Assembly (NCBI RefSeq): GCF_000003855.2
Contig: NW_003101679.1
Location: 2,869,558 to 2,933,557, forward strand
From: Blastomyces gilchristii SLH14081
Lineage: Eukaryota; Ascomycota; Eurotiomycetes; Onygenales; Ajellomycetaceae
Direction: 5' to 3'
DNA length: 64,000 nt
The position numbers were made by a program, and so were the translations under genes. Positions within the stretch are counted from its first letter, which is position 1. Each line of letters opens with the position of its first letter. This document shows positions 10,827 to 22,699 of the stretch, in pieces. The notes under the pieces are model-generated. The model was not told the origin of the DNA. It did not search any database and worked only from the letters and a program-made list of their open reading frames with translations.

Positions 10827-12401
10827 CTATTCCTCCGACACAAGGCCTTCTGCCATCCTGATAGCACCTTCCATGTCACCCTTGTTGTATAAAAAGAGCC
10901 CTTGCAGGGCTGCAGCACTTGTGGCACTTTCCGCTGGAATTTTGTGGCCATTCTCATCCTCTATAATACCCAACTTATAAAGCTTTTCCAAAAACTGAGT
11001 CTGATAGAAACCCGTCTTGTCAAAATCGCCGTAAAACCGCTCCCAGAGTTGTGCCACTTGATACCTTGTAGCTTCGCCAAGTCTGACGGTCATATCCACA
11101 CGGCCCGGTCGGACGAGAGCCTCGTCAAGCCGCTCAATGTGGTTTGTCGTCAAAAAAATTATGCGTTCTTCAGCACTAGCCACGCCATCAAGCGCATTAA
11201 GGAGGCCTGAAAATGTCACATTGGCTCCCCTATATCCATCGGCGTCGGACTGCACGCGCCGGTTCCCGAAGGCGGCATCTACATCTTCCAATAGTACCAG
11301 GGTGCGGGAAGGTATGATGGTGAGAAGGTGGTTCAGGCGATCGTCGGTCAGACCTCTCTCGCTCAAGTTGAGGATGGCAATGTCGTAATCCAGCTCGCCC
11401 GCGAGTGCTTGAATAAATGAGCTCTTGCCGCTGCCCGGTGGACCATGAAGGAGATAACCCCGTCTATAAGGAATGCCGCGATCATAGTACCAGGATCCAC
11501 TCTCGAGAAAATCCTTCACATCATCCACAATCCGTTCTTTAACCCCCTTATCCAAAATAACGGATTCCAACGGCCTTTTGCGCCGAGATTGGCCAAACTG
11601 CCTCCACTCGGTGCCCCAGGAATTGTATATTACAGTTTTCCCTTCTTGCGACCGCGCAGCGTACTCGTGGGCCTCCTTAAATAAGTCTTCAAAAACATGA
11701 CGTTGAGAATAGAGCGTAGTTAGGGTAACCGTTTCCCACGGTCGTCCGGTTTGGTGGTCTCTTGATTTGGCTTCTCGCACGCGATTGACGAAGATAAAAG
11801 CGTTTTTATACCGGAGAACATGTTTGCCAGGTCCAGGTATAAGTGCAAATTGTGTATGCATCGCGCCATTGGGATGTTCTACTTTCTGCGTCTGGATCGA
11901 CAATTGTCGCATTCCTGGTGTGAGTCTCCGCAGGAGGGAATCGACGAAGCCGGATTTTTGGGCGGTCGGTGCTCTTTGAAGTTGCGACCGTTGATATAAG
12001 GTCATCCAATGTAGAAACCAGCCGTACGAGTCATCCTTGATATTTATTTCCACTTCGACAAGCATGCGCCTACGGAGGAGAACAGCTCCACGTCTAATCC
12101 CCCGCTGGGCAAGTGTCAGGCCGGCCCCAAGGCCTGCAAGACCAAAACCCTATCAGTACCATATCCATGTTAGCCTATAGAAGAACGATATCCACGCTAC
12201 TCGATTGGTATAACATACTGCTGTAAAGAAAGGGTTGCTCGCGAGCTGCGAAAAGAGCCCTTCATTTGAATTCAGCTGTGGGAGCTGTCTTTGGGCTCTC
12301 GCCTGGACAATCAAGTCATTTTGATTTGTTGGTTGGGCCAGCGCCTGCCCCGTAGCTTCCATTCCAGTGGAAATGCCTTGATCAGCATCTTTGCCCGACA
12401 T
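10827..12401 (-). CDS. BCS1: Mitochondrial AAA chaperone Bcs1
   Basis: Bcs1 is an inner-membrane AAA ATPase that moves the folded Rieske iron-sulfur protein across the membrane for complex III assembly. Exon 1 is 12401-12219 (61 codons, MSGKDADQ...NPFFTA). Exon 2 is 12149-10827, after a 69-nt intron (GTATGT donor, GATAG acceptor). Phase is 0 and the product is 501 aa, the usual Bcs1 size. The splice rebuilds the N-terminal membrane segment NPFFTA-GFGLAGLGAGLTLAQRG, followed by the basic stretch RRGAVLLRRRM that acts as internal import signal. Then comes the Bcs1-specific N domain and the AAA domain, with Walker A GPPGSGKSS, Walker B LVLLEDVDAAF and the second region of homology (FLTTNHIERLDEALVRPGRVD). 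All key residues are present and nothing looks broken. Confidence 0.95.
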
Positions 12402-14031
12402 ATGTTCGAATCATTATGGGGCTCAATATGAAAACTGTTCTGTCTGACAAAACCAAATTAAGTAAACCTCAAAAAAAAATTGGTATCGGCGAACTGAAGG
12501 CACTAACCCAAAATAAGGCTTGGGCTTGGCATCTCAGGAACCCTAATTGGCCAATTTCAACGTCTCCCATATTTCCGCTGTGGCGATGCGCCAAAGACTT
12601 AGGTTAGGGCATGCGATTTTGGTGCTCCTTTGTTTTTTTTACCTTTTGCTTTTTTCTTTAAGCAAGCTGGACCACCCCGAGTGGACACCAGATTCTACGT
12701 TCCAAAATTTTGAAATGCACCTATGTATAATTGTGAGGGACAATGGGAGCTGATCTGGGTCTGAAGAGTTCCCAACATGCTTCTTCATTTCCATCTATTT
12801 CATCCTTTGTAACCCCTATGGAGATCAATCCGCAGCTCTTTGCCATCCCTGGTCACGCAATCATCTCAATCACCCTACCACCTCGGTTGCGTACAACTGC
12901 GGATGGAGCGGTGAGGCCGATGCCCTGACACAAAAATGAGAACCAACCTTTTTAGGCGCAAAGGAGGCCACAAAAATGAAAGTCGTTCAATATAGATTTT
13001 GTGCATCAAGTTCCCGAGCATGCTAATCGTTCCCTGGCGATACATTGAAGGGACTCTTTTTCCGATGCAACCTAGGCCGCAATTACAGGAGAAGGCCCCC
13101 CATTCTTGTATGCGGCTATTTTCTGTATAGTGATCGTGTTTTTATCTACGGTCTATAGCTCCAGATATTGAAGAAGCTGTTTCCGTTGCACTTCCTCACC
13201 TTACTAGCTAATTTTAAATTGAATTGCCGATCGGGTAAAGACATTAGTGGGAGAAAACATATGTAATGTTCGTCACTGTCTAATCTTCTGGTTGAATTGA
13301 CGGCGGCCATGGATCTATGTATGAAATGATTAACAGAGAAATAGATATTCACGGATCTTAGCATAGTAAATTCCATACTTTGATTTTGCATTGAGCCATC
13401 ACGACCCTGGGTGCTTTATTCATTTTACGCCTACCGAACGCAATTGGCCGGACCAGGTATATTACTCTTAAATCCACAGAACTTTGGTGCCTTCTGGAAA
13501 TAGTATTTTTCATTGACGGAGGGTGTAGTATCCACCACCTAACAACGGTTTGAGAAGTGTCGGGTCCCCGGCATTCTTTACTAGTATTATTCTTGTTGGA
13601 CGCGAATTTATCGAATGCTCTCATAACATTGATGAATAGAATTACGATGCTAAAACAAAAAGCGGTACGAAAGACTGTGTGCCTATTGTGCTCTGTATTG
13701 AGAGGTATATAATCATATAAAGTGAATAATCCGCACAAGTGCCCGAAGAACAGGAATGAGGGATAGATTCATAACGCTGTCTCTAATTTCTTTGTGTTGC
13801 TTTGATGTCGCGTACAACATCCTCATCACATACAACTGAGCGACGTAGCTCCGACACAGCCAGAAGGCCAGGCGTCAAAGTATCCATGTATCCATGTTCT
13901 ATGGAGAGACTCATCTGGTTCCCAGAAGAAGGCTAGCTGGTTACAGGGCAGGGGGACGACTGCGCTTTTGAAGAGTGGCAAGTTGAATTTCGCACAGCAC
14001 ACTGAGCAGCAGATGATAGCCGTAGAAGGAA
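12402..14031. other. Long intergenic region upstream of BCS1
   Basis: Contains the BCS1 promoter. Short open frames on both strands (for example minus 13358-13738) show no domain, poor composition and no splice support. An ATG at 13805 opens a short Ser/Thr/Arg-rich frame (MSRTTSSSHTTERR) that could be a 5' exon of the next ORF, but I found no intron that closes in phase with a good donor. Confidence 0.4.
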
Positions 14032-14445
14032 ATGACAGAGGAGTGCTCAACCAGGGAACAGAGGGATCAACACAAGTTTCTATTCCGAAGTAGCCGCGAG
14101 AGGCCCAGTGACGACGATTCCGACACGAACAGAACATCAGTGGCGTCAGTTCAACAGGGGGAAGAAGTGTTATATGAGATCGACCCGCGAGCGTTGAAAA
14201 AGCTACCAGAGCGTCTTCAGAACAATTATCGTCAGCTATTTCAGGAGGGAGTCGAGAGGCTGACTCTGAAGAACCCGAACTTCAAATACCGCCCATACGA
14301 CTATATGGACCATTGGCCGCAGGGAACTTTTGAGCCAGAAGAAGAGGAGCAACCAAGAAATATAAAAAGACAATATCCGAGGAAGCATAACTTATTGCAG
14401 GAATTGGGGATTATACATGTTCCGCAGTCGCAGTTCACCGACTAG
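14032..14445 (+). CDS. Small hypothetical protein
   Basis: A 137-residue frame starting MTEECSTREQRDQHK. It is charged and partly helical, with a central stretch (YEIDPRALKKLPERLQNNYRQLFQEGVERLTLKNPNFKYRPYDYMDHWPQGTF) that has the composition of a real folded segment. No known motif, signal peptide or membrane helix. It is the last non-repetitive frame before the transposon nest, about 670 bp away. The true start could lie in an upstream exon near 13805. Function unknown; coding status moderately supported. Confidence 0.45.
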   Translation: MTEECSTREQRDQHKFLFRSSRERPSDDDSDTNRTSVASVQQGEEVLYEIDPRALKKLPERLQNNYRQLFQEGVERLTLKNPNFKYRPYDYMDHWPQGTFEPEEEEQPRNIKRQYPRKHNLLQELGIIHVPQSQFTD

Positions 14446-15111
14446 AGGGGTCAATTACGCGTCATGACACCGGATCGATCGCCTTTCGAGGACTCATCTC
14501 GACGAGACCCAGAAGAATACAAAAAAAGTGCTGAACATAGCGGAAAAAGGAAATTCAAAATAGCCCATCCGAAGCAACAAAATGATAGATAGGGCTTCAG
14601 CAGTGCTGTTTGGTACAGCATCAGAGAAAGGTGGATTACCGAAGATGGAGGAGCTGTGTCCTGTCAAGGGAAAGTAGATAGCCATTTTCAGGCGTGGAGA
14701 AGTTCAAACCATGTATTCAGCTACCAGCCACATGGGAAATGGCGACGAAGAACACCACAATGTGGGATATGCAAGCGAATCCTGGTTTAGAGGAAGTTGT
14801 TGCACCAAGTGCTCATATGTTTTGGGGTTAGTTGTTACTCCAGTGAGGAGATAGCCGTTCCAACCGACTGGCCGGATATTGGGATATTAGGATACCATAT
14901 AAATAGAGCTGAAGTCTTAAATACTCCTCATAATTTTCTCCGAGTAGTTTCTGTCGCCAGTTGAACAAAGCCGGCAGTCACGGTGTTTTCAATGCTGAAC
15001 GATGCCCTTGTCATCATCAAAGCTTGATGCGCTAGGCTGCTTTTAGCCTAGACTGCAATTTGCTGGGCCTTTCCCACTTCAAGAAAAAAAGTGACAACAT
15101 CAGTTGACGCC
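14446..15111. other. Intergenic region left of the transposon nest
   Basis: Normal base composition, no credible gene. Ends in the AAAAG that was duplicated by the Copia insertion (15112-15116). Confidence 0.4.
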
Positions 15112-15116
15112 AAAAG

Positions 15117-15211
15117 TGTCAGGTCACGTGATCTGGCTTACTAATCCTTCCACCATATAACTTTCCACAAGCTAGCAACCTTTCAATCACACAAGCTTTA
15201 CACCTTTCACA
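15117..15211 (+). repeat. 5' LTR of the Copia element
   Basis: 95 bp, TGTCAG...CACA. Differs from the 3' LTR by a single T/C transition (15207 against 28483). Unlike the interior it keeps CC and GG dinucleotides and a CACGTG palindrome (15125-15130). It is short for an LTR. Confidence 0.93.
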
Positions 15212-15230
15212 GATTATGAGACTTGTTTTG
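15212..15230 (+). other. Probable primer-binding site of the Copia element
   Basis: Directly after the 5' LTR the sequence reads GATTATGAGACTTG. The TTATGAG core is the complement of the anticodon loop of initiator tRNA-Met (CUCAUAA). Drosophila copia and yeast Ty5 are known to prime from a half-tRNA-iMet in this way. Flanking bases depart from a perfect match, possibly because of RIP. Confidence 0.5.
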
Positions 15231-17049
15231 TGCAAAATCACTGCCAATTCAGAATTCCTTGTCAATATACTCATTATTTAAACTACTGCTTCATTCAATA
15301 CACTCATCAGAAGTTAAAATCATCTTATTCTATCAGTATTGATGTGTTTGAGATCTTGATAATCAATAATACTACTACTCACTTAAAAAAGAGACTTGCA
15401 GAAAACATATCACATTTGTAAAAAAGCAAGAAAAGAGAACAATATTGACAAGGATTTAATAAATAAATATTAAGATAGCAGATTCAATACAATCTCACTT
15501 ATATACATATTCACAATCTTGTATTCTTTTCACTGAATCAGTTGCAGTTAATGATGATAATTCTTTACACTTATACTCTGTCAGTGAACATTCTTCTGAA
15601 GTCTTTGAAAGCTTCATTGATAAAAGCTTCATTATCAAAACACTCTCTTAATTTGAAGCTGATTTGAATACAGCTTCTGACACAGTCAGACTGATCTCTC
15701 AATCTACTTAACAGCTTGATAAAGCTGATTCTCTTGATAAGAATAATAAACACTCAGATGTCTATTATTCAGATGAGATAATATCAGATCAACAGATAAA
15801 GTATCTCAAGATAATACTTGAAATGAATAAGAGAAAGCAAAGAGTTCTAGAACTTGAACTATAACTGAAAAAACTCTGTCAACAGAGATTCTCTACAGAT
15901 TGATCACAGAATGTTAATAATCATTCTATCACTATATTCACAGCCTGTATAGTCACATGAAATTCTAATCTCAGTGAAAGGTTGAAATTCAATCTTTATA
16001 AACTGAATAGCTGTGTTGATAAGACAATCTCTCAATTCAAGAAAGATGTCAAGAATACTGTGAGATTAAACAGTCTATCTGACATATTCAATTATATTAT
16101 ATAAAGTATCTTCATGAAATTGAAACTGGTTGATGCACAGTGTTAATATATAATAGAGAAATGACAGACTCAGAACTCTCTATAAAGAGATAATAAATGA
16201 GCATTATTCTGAGATATCAGAAACCGGTGACTCTACACATTCATCTCAAACTTCTTGAGTGTAGGTGTCAGATCATGTTTCTTCAAGTATGATGAAAATT
16301 GAATTGCTTATACTCTATGAAATGCAATTGAATAGAAATACTCTGTTCTTAAAACACAGTTACACTGTGAGACAGTTCTGAAATTCATGTCTCTTGATAA
16401 TATATAGATCATCAATCTACACACATTCTTTGATAAGTTCTGATCTGCTATTATGAAATTGAAGATGTTGAATGCTTCTCTCTCAGATACATAAATATTT
16501 AATATCTTCTACTCAGTTCTACTCAACAATTGAAGAAATTACATTCAGAAGAAGATAGAGAAGATACAGGATTTTAAATTCACAGCTGTGATATTGAATG
16601 TTAATCTTCTTATGAAGGAAATCTGTTCATGACTTGATTCTTCAAAAGATAAAAAGAATCTATAGAATATAGATTCTGCAGCTAACTCAGTTATAACAGC
16701 TATAACAGCTACAACAGCTACAACAGTCACACTGACTATCAGCAACAATACATTGAATCCGGCCTGTGAAGACTGTACTGAATATGATCATGACAGTATA
16801 TAAGAGAGCTTCTGAAATTATTGAGAATTAGAAAATTCACCTACATATTCTGAATATGAGAGATCTTACTTTGACACCTGTTAATTGATCAATTCAGACA
16901 GTACTTCAGATAATTGAAGAATAAACAATACTGTAAGAATAAAGAAATTCAAAGAAAAGAAGAAAAAGAACAATAGTAAGAATAGAACTCAACTATTTAT
17001 TACAGATAAATCAGAGATCTATCAGATGATAAATCTCACAGAGATTATT

Positions 17050-18810
17050 AATATATCAGCCTGTTTCATGAAATCTTATAAGAATTCTCTCACTATATGA
17101 GATAGTGGCACTGAATGCTACATAGTAAGTGATAGATCACAATTTTTAGAACTTATAGCAATCAATGATTCAACAGTTCAAGTGACTAATAAGATCATTA
17201 TAAAGATTCAGAGTGTCAGCACTGTATTCATCTCAGTGAGTGAAAGATTAATAGAATTCAATTATATATACTATATATCAGAACTATTCACAAATCTGAT
17301 CTCTGCTGAGCTTATGAAATGTCAGAGCTATATTCACTACAATATACAAGTTAATACTGAAAACTACTTTGAGTTTCTGTTATCTATTAACAGTGATATC
17401 TTCTACATTAATCTGTTCTATAATAATATTTACATTCTATCTGACAGCTCACTGACATTTTATGAGATAATGAACAACTTAATGTATAAAGCAGTGATAT
17501 ATATAACTGTTCTGAAATCAAAGATAATCTCAACAGATTACAATCTGAATACTGAGTCTTTGAGATCTTTCAACTGTGAGAAGATTGAACAGTTAATCAA
17601 CTCTAAGAATTCAGATACTGATTTCTTTATTATTTTATCTTTATCTTGATTATCTGCAGTTCTTCTGAAATAGCTTCTGATAGATGAGTAATATCATCAA
17701 CTTAATCATATCAGTGAAAATAGTATATTAAAAATAATCAGAGACTTATGATTTAATATTATTATTATCAGTCTGAAGAAATTATCATTCTGTGTCATAT
17801 ATATTAAGTCTAAATAGAAACACACTTTCTACAAGAATTTCACACCATGTTGTATCATCTGCAAGGCCTTGAAGATTTAAGTGAATATATTCAGTGATGA
17901 TGAGACTCTTGAAACTGAGAATGATATATCATCTTATACTGGCAAGAAGCTTGTAATAATGATAATAAATAATGTCATCTGTATAAGATAAATATTTCTA
18001 TTGAAATACAAGAATGAGATGTTGAGATATCTACAGATCTTCAATCAATTTATTAAGAATCTGCTGAGATGTAGCATTGCAATCATTTACTCAGATTATA
18101 AAGAATTGAATTCAAATACAGTCATGATATACATGCTCAGTGAAGATATAAAATAAGAGCTGACTTCTCTCTATACTTTATAGTAAGATGAAGTATCTGA
18201 ATAATTAATCAGTTTGATCATTGAGAAGTTCTGATCACTATTAATAGACTCTTCAGCTCTGAAAAAGATGTGAGATGAGATAGTTATTACAGTCACAGAG
18301 CTGCTTAATCTTATATCAATCTTAACAATATTGTATAAGAGCTCTGAAAATACAAAGTCAATTACACTGTATAAGATCTGACTTGAAGCTCTATCTTCTA
18401 CACATGACATTTACTGATGAGATTGCAAAGTATTCTTGAAAATAGTTTTCAAGCTTATCAATAAGATGACTTCCTGTTTCAAAGAGTTGATTTTTATAAG
18501 ATATGATAATTTTATTAATTATAGATTGATGAACCTCTTCAACAGATATTTATATATATCAAAAGACATCATCTTTCAGAAGAATCTTCATCTTGTCAAT
18601 TCATTAATACTGACTACAACACACAACTCAAAGATTCTACTTAATACAGCTTATAAAGCAGCTGCAGTAATTTCTTTGATAATATCAGATTTACTCACTA
18701 CAGTCTGTCAAGAGACTGCAGTGATTTCTGATTTATCAATTAATAATCTATTCATTGATAAGGAAATTCAACCTGAGTGTTCATTATTTCTTATACTCAC
18801 TAATAATTAG
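17050..18810 (+). pseudogene. Copia protease and integrase remnant
   Basis: Through stops, the frame reads I-stop-DSGTECYIVSDRSQF near 17095-17140. This matches the Copia protease signature (ILDSGAT.H...D...F) with the Trp codon before DSG turned into TGA. It is followed by ISELFTNLISAELM, the 'VP.L..NLISV..L' segment. Near 17690-17747 it reads YHQLNHISENSILKIIRDL, which matches the Gag-pre-integrase 'HRRLGH.S...L'. The integrase core and the start of RT follow with many stops. An uninterrupted stretch of 155 codons (17182-17649) survives by chance and is not a functional gene. Confidence 0.8.
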
Positions 18811-19043
18811 TGAATTGACTATGATATCTTTATAAGAATATCTATCTTTTTAGTACAGAATACACTGAACTTCTCAGAACTCACAGTTGAATTTAATAAC
18901 TCTCTGATATTTACAAGAGATATCACTATAGTGAGAGAATCAACAATGAGAAAATCTTCAGTAAGAGATAGTCTTAAAGATTTATTCACTGATTCTAAGA
19001 TCACTGCACTTCTGATTCTGAAAAATCTCACACATATCAAAGC

Positions 19044-19049
<6 letters not shown>

Positions 19050-19074
<25 letters not shown>

Positions 19075-19427
19075 CTTCCATTATACTCATATGCAAGCGG
19101 AGCTTATGATGAGTCCTTGCGTGATGTTAAATACAGGTCAAGTGTTGATTATACAGGAGGAAATACAGGTGTTGAGACCACGCCAAGATAACAAGAACAT
19201 AGGAAAATACAAAGAAGTGACAATTAGATACATGCGATAATAACTTCCCAGCCCAGGAACATAGAGCAATTCATTGAAGCGATTTGTACACCTCTGTATT
19301 TATTAGGAACCTGAGGTGCTTGAGTTCCGGATTTAATGTATCCCCTGCGGGTTTCGAACCCACGCGCCTTGGTTTCCCACGCCAAGGTGCTACCGGGTGG
19401 CCGCATTAACCATTCGGCCACCGGGGC
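19050..19427 (-). mobile_element. tRNA-derived SINE, apparently not mutated by RIP
   Basis: 378 bp on the minus strand, flanked by identical 13-bp duplications TCAAAGCTTTTAT (19037-19049 and 19428-19440). The head (about 19343-19427) resembles a type II tRNA, with an A box TGGCCGAATGG (19420-19410) and a B box GGTTCGAAACC (19360-19350). The opposite end is a run of ATA repeats (to about 19074), the tail expected of a LINE-mobilised SINE. The insert has more than ten CpGs, while the surrounding Copia DNA has almost none. Minus orientation relative to its host. The open frame 19224-19421 lying over the tRNA-like part is not a gene. Confidence 0.85.
19350..19420 (-). promoter_or_regulatory. RNA polymerase III internal promoter (A and B boxes) of the SINE
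   Basis: The A box TGGCCGAATGG and B box GGTTCGAAACC match the consensus TRGCNNARYGG and GGTTCGANNCC. Their spacing of about 50 nt fits a tRNA with a long variable arm (Ser/Leu type). The acceptor stem does not pair fully, so this is a tRNA-derived promoter and not a functional tRNA gene. Confidence 0.75.
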
Positions 19428-19689
19428 TCAAAGCTTTTATGAAATAAAAGTATTATTACAAGGCCTGTATTAAAGAGATCAACTGTTTGAAACAGATAAA
19501 GATCTGATAACTGATTGAGAGAATATCATAAATAAGTGTTCTCTGCAGTTAATAAGTATTTGATAAAAAGTTCAATAATATAAGTAATGTTATCTGCTAT
19601 AAGATTCACTGAGTTATCTGCAGAAATCTTTAATAGAAGAGAGTTAATTACTCAAGAATCTTTGCATCTGTTATCTCTGTATTCATCTT

Positions 19690-20586
19690 ATAAGCTCTTA
19701 TAGCAATCTCAGTATCTCAGAAATGATATGTTCTGCAGATTGATATAGTGATCACTTTTTTAAATGCTCAACTGCCTGCTGATGAACAGATATATATGAA
19801 TCAATTCACAGAATTTCATGAAGACTGTGATGATCTTGTATATAAGTTAATACAGAGACTCTACAGTCTTAAGCAAGCAGCACTCTTATAATATGAGAAG
19901 CTGTAAAAGATACTATTATACTTAGACTTCTGTATCAGTTTCTATGATACTGAACTATTTATTCATGATGAAAGACAGATTTATATAATTATCTACATGA
20001 ATAATATCTGTCTCTACAGTCTGAAAATCAAAGATCTGAACTGAGTCAGAGCTGAAATCACTGCTAATTATGAGATTAAGAATGTAGAAGATTTCAATCA
20101 CTATTTAGAAATAAAGATTGATAGAGATTTAACTTTATTAATATTATTTCAATCTCTCTTTATAAGAAATCTTCTGAAGAAGTTCTTAATGAATGACTAT
20201 CATTCTATATTCACTTCTATGAAGAAGAACATCAATTTCATAAATAATAATAAGAAACTGATTATATACACAGCAGAATTTATTCTATGATTCTATCAAT
20301 TCAGTATCAGATCTCTGCAATATCTGACATTTAATACACATTCTGATATGAGCTTCATCACAGAATTTCTTGAACAATTCAGCTCTCAGCCTATATCAAA
20401 GAACTGAGCTGTATATAAGTATATACTTCAATATCTACAGAGTTCAATCAATGAGAGTATAATCTATCACAGAGATGCTGAAATTGAATCTGTAGCATAT
20501 GCAGATGCTGATTAAGCTGGTAGAGATTCAGAATTCTGTTCAATCACCAGTTATATCATCTACATGACAGATGATTTCATTGCATG
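19690..20586 (+). pseudogene. Copia reverse transcriptase and first half of RNase H
   Basis: RT signature RLYSLKQAALL-stop-YEKL (near 19855-19905) matches 'LYGLKQAPR.WY'. LFIHDERQIYIIIYMNNI (near 19960-20010) matches 'F......V..YVDD', with YVDD changed to YMNN. SVAYADAD-stop-AGRDSEFCSITSYIIYM (near 20490-20565) matches RNase H 'GYSDADWAGD...R.ST.GY.F', again with Trp turned into TGA. The frame is then cut by the Gypsy insertion exactly after GCATG (20582-20586). Confidence 0.85.
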
Positions 20587-20842
20587 TGTAAGAATAAGTG
20601 CTCGCGGCGATTATTCAGGTGTTTGCAGCTTGGCGTGATATGTACTGTTAACTACTAGAAGTGTTCACAGTAGAAAGATAAATGTAGAGGTTAAGTATAT
20701 AATAGCATTCAAGCTGAGTTGTGAATAGTATTCATGAACTCCAGTCTATATAGTTGTGTGTAGTCAAGGGCTGCTAGCTCTATTAATTACATGAGAGATA
20801 GGAATAGAGGTAAAGAATCTGTGAGAAGTGAGATTTCTTACA
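20587..20842 (-). repeat. 3' LTR (relative to coding strand) of the Gypsy element
   Basis: 256 bp with perfect terminal inverted ends TGTAAGAA/TTCTTACA. By my manual alignment it differs from the other LTR at 21 positions, all C/T or G/A transitions, with no gaps. Confidence 0.92.
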
Positions 20843-20860
20843 TATCTCTTCCTCTCTAAG
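20843..20860 (-). other. Polypurine tract of the Gypsy element
   Basis: On the minus strand the sequence directly before the LTR is CTTAGAGAGGAAGAGATA, a purine-rich run in the place and orientation where plus-strand priming occurs. It independently supports the minus orientation. Confidence 0.7.
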
Positions 20861-22699
20861 GCTTCATCTGCAAAGCCTTTCACTGAGTGACTTTATAGTC
20901 AGCTCAGCACTGCAGTGATACTCACTAAAAATTCTTCACATCTGTAAAAAATCTCAGTGAGGAAAAATCCCTTGTTATCATGAAGAGAAAAGAGTCTGTC
21001 ACTCAGTTTCTTGTTCTGTGAGATTCTTTGTGATCTACAGATTCTTCTCTGACTATCACACAGATTCATCTCACACCTTTCATACAGAAGGGTTTCAGTT
21101 AACTCTCAATCATTTTCATGAGATTCTTATGTGATCATCACACAGATTCATCTCACAGGTGAATCACTCTCTGTGAGATCACCCTCATCAAAGAGAAACA
21201 TTCATGAGTTAATCTTTCATTCATTCTTATAAATCATTGCTCTTTGACACTGTAGAATTGTGAGGAATTTTCTATTCTTTCATCAACTCTGTAGAATTGT
21301 AGAATCAAGATATCTGCAGTCTGCAATCACTCTTTGTAGTCACATAGAAAGATTCAGACCTATGATTCATAATCACTCTTGTTTACTAGAGTGATCTGAC
21401 TGTTTCATGAGATCACTCATAGTGTAAGCAAATCTCTCTAGAGTAGTATAAATATCTCAGATCTGTCTGTGAAATTCTATCTTCTTTTCTCTTTTTCTGT
21501 AACAGCTCTCATTCTCATAAACTGTGAGTATTCTCATTCATCTGTGAAGTGTTTTCACTCAGATGACAGAGAGAGAGTATTTCTGACAATGTTCACATAT
21601 TGATTCAAGAACTTCTCAAGAATAAAAATTTTTTCAATTTCAACATCTTCATAAACAATGTCTGGCTGCTGCTGAGCTTCTTATGAGTGTTCTCACAACT
21701 TCTTCAGTCACTTTTTGCTGGCTGATGAAGCAGGGATGCTGCTGCTCACAATTGCATCTTCATCCCTCTCAGCCCTGCCACTGCACCTGATCTTCAGGCC
21801 AGCGGCTCATCCCATTCCTCTCTCAGGCCAGCCCCTGACTCTAAGCAGTGTAGTTCTCTCCTTTGCTGTAAGTCTTCTCACAAGTAATTCCTTACAGACT
21901 CTAGCTGACAGTTCTTATAAAGCTCTCAGTGTTGTCAGTGTCTCCTGCAGTCTCACAGGCCTATGATCACTTTCTCTCTGCTCACACAATCTCTGATCAG
22001 ACATATGTGAATATGTCTAGGTTCTCTATTAATGATTCTCACGCTGCAGCGCATTTCTGTAATTTCATTGTCAATGAGAGATGAGTCCCCAGGTACCTGC
22101 AAAATCTGAGTAGTCAAGATAATATGAATATCATGAATTTATGATGAGAGTTGACCTGAGCAGATGAGCCCTCTCTCTACATTCTCATTATTTCTGAGCT
22201 GAATACTTCAGCACAACTGAGAGAGTGAATACAGCTTCATGAGAGATATCTGATCACACATGCAGGTGACCAGTCTTCAAGACTCTGCTGCAACTGTGTG
22301 TGCCCTGGTGTTCAGCTTCTCTGAAGTCTGTGCATTTCTGACAGTCTTTGCATCAAATGCAACAATTATCTGTATCACAGACATGATGCTCCCTGCTTCT
22401 TTGAAGAGAGAAATTGATAGTTATGAGAGAGTTGAGTGTCACAGATATTAATGATGTGAGTGTGAATTTTCTTTATTTTTTCTTTGTTGATCTCTAAATT
22501 GTATTCACAGCCCTGTTTATTTTCTTATTTTTTAGCTTTAATAAGAACATGTTTTCTTCTTCTCTTGTGTACACTGCAGACTGTTCATTCCAGTAGAAAC
22601 TCATTATCTTATAGACTAGGATTTACAAATGACAGTGTTAATATCTTTGTCACAACCAGATTCTTAGCAAAGACTATGTCATTCTGACTTATCAGAATT
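20861..22699 (-). other. Extra 3' segment of the Gypsy element between chromodomain and LTR
   Basis: About 1.8 kb with no polyprotein similarity. The part 21660-22440 is less AT-rich than its surroundings and includes GC-rich runs (for example 21770-21840). No frame on either strand shows a domain I recognise; small frames such as 21715-21966 and 22260-22451 are unsupported. It may be a long 3' UTR, a lost extra ORF, or an unrecognised insertion. Confidence 0.4.

Noticed and set aside
13358..13738. 126-residue minus-strand ORF
   Set aside because: No domain, odd composition, no splice or start support; likely chance.
15117..15211. A solo LTR or segmental duplication near CCT3
   Set aside because: Matching AAAAG duplications, a primer-binding site after the left copy and a purine tract before the right copy show that the two repeats are LTRs of one element.
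17182..17649. 155-residue open frame as an independent gene
   Set aside because: It is the surviving stretch after the Copia protease motif, and stops surround it in the same polyprotein.
19224..19421. 65-codon minus-strand ORF (MAEWLMRPPGS...)
   Set aside because: It is a translation of the tRNA-like head and body of the SINE, not a protein gene.
19343..19427. A functional tRNA gene (Ser/Leu-like)
   Set aside because: A and B boxes are good, but the acceptor stem has mismatches. The sequence continues into a SINE body with an ATA-repeat tail and a 13-bp target duplication.
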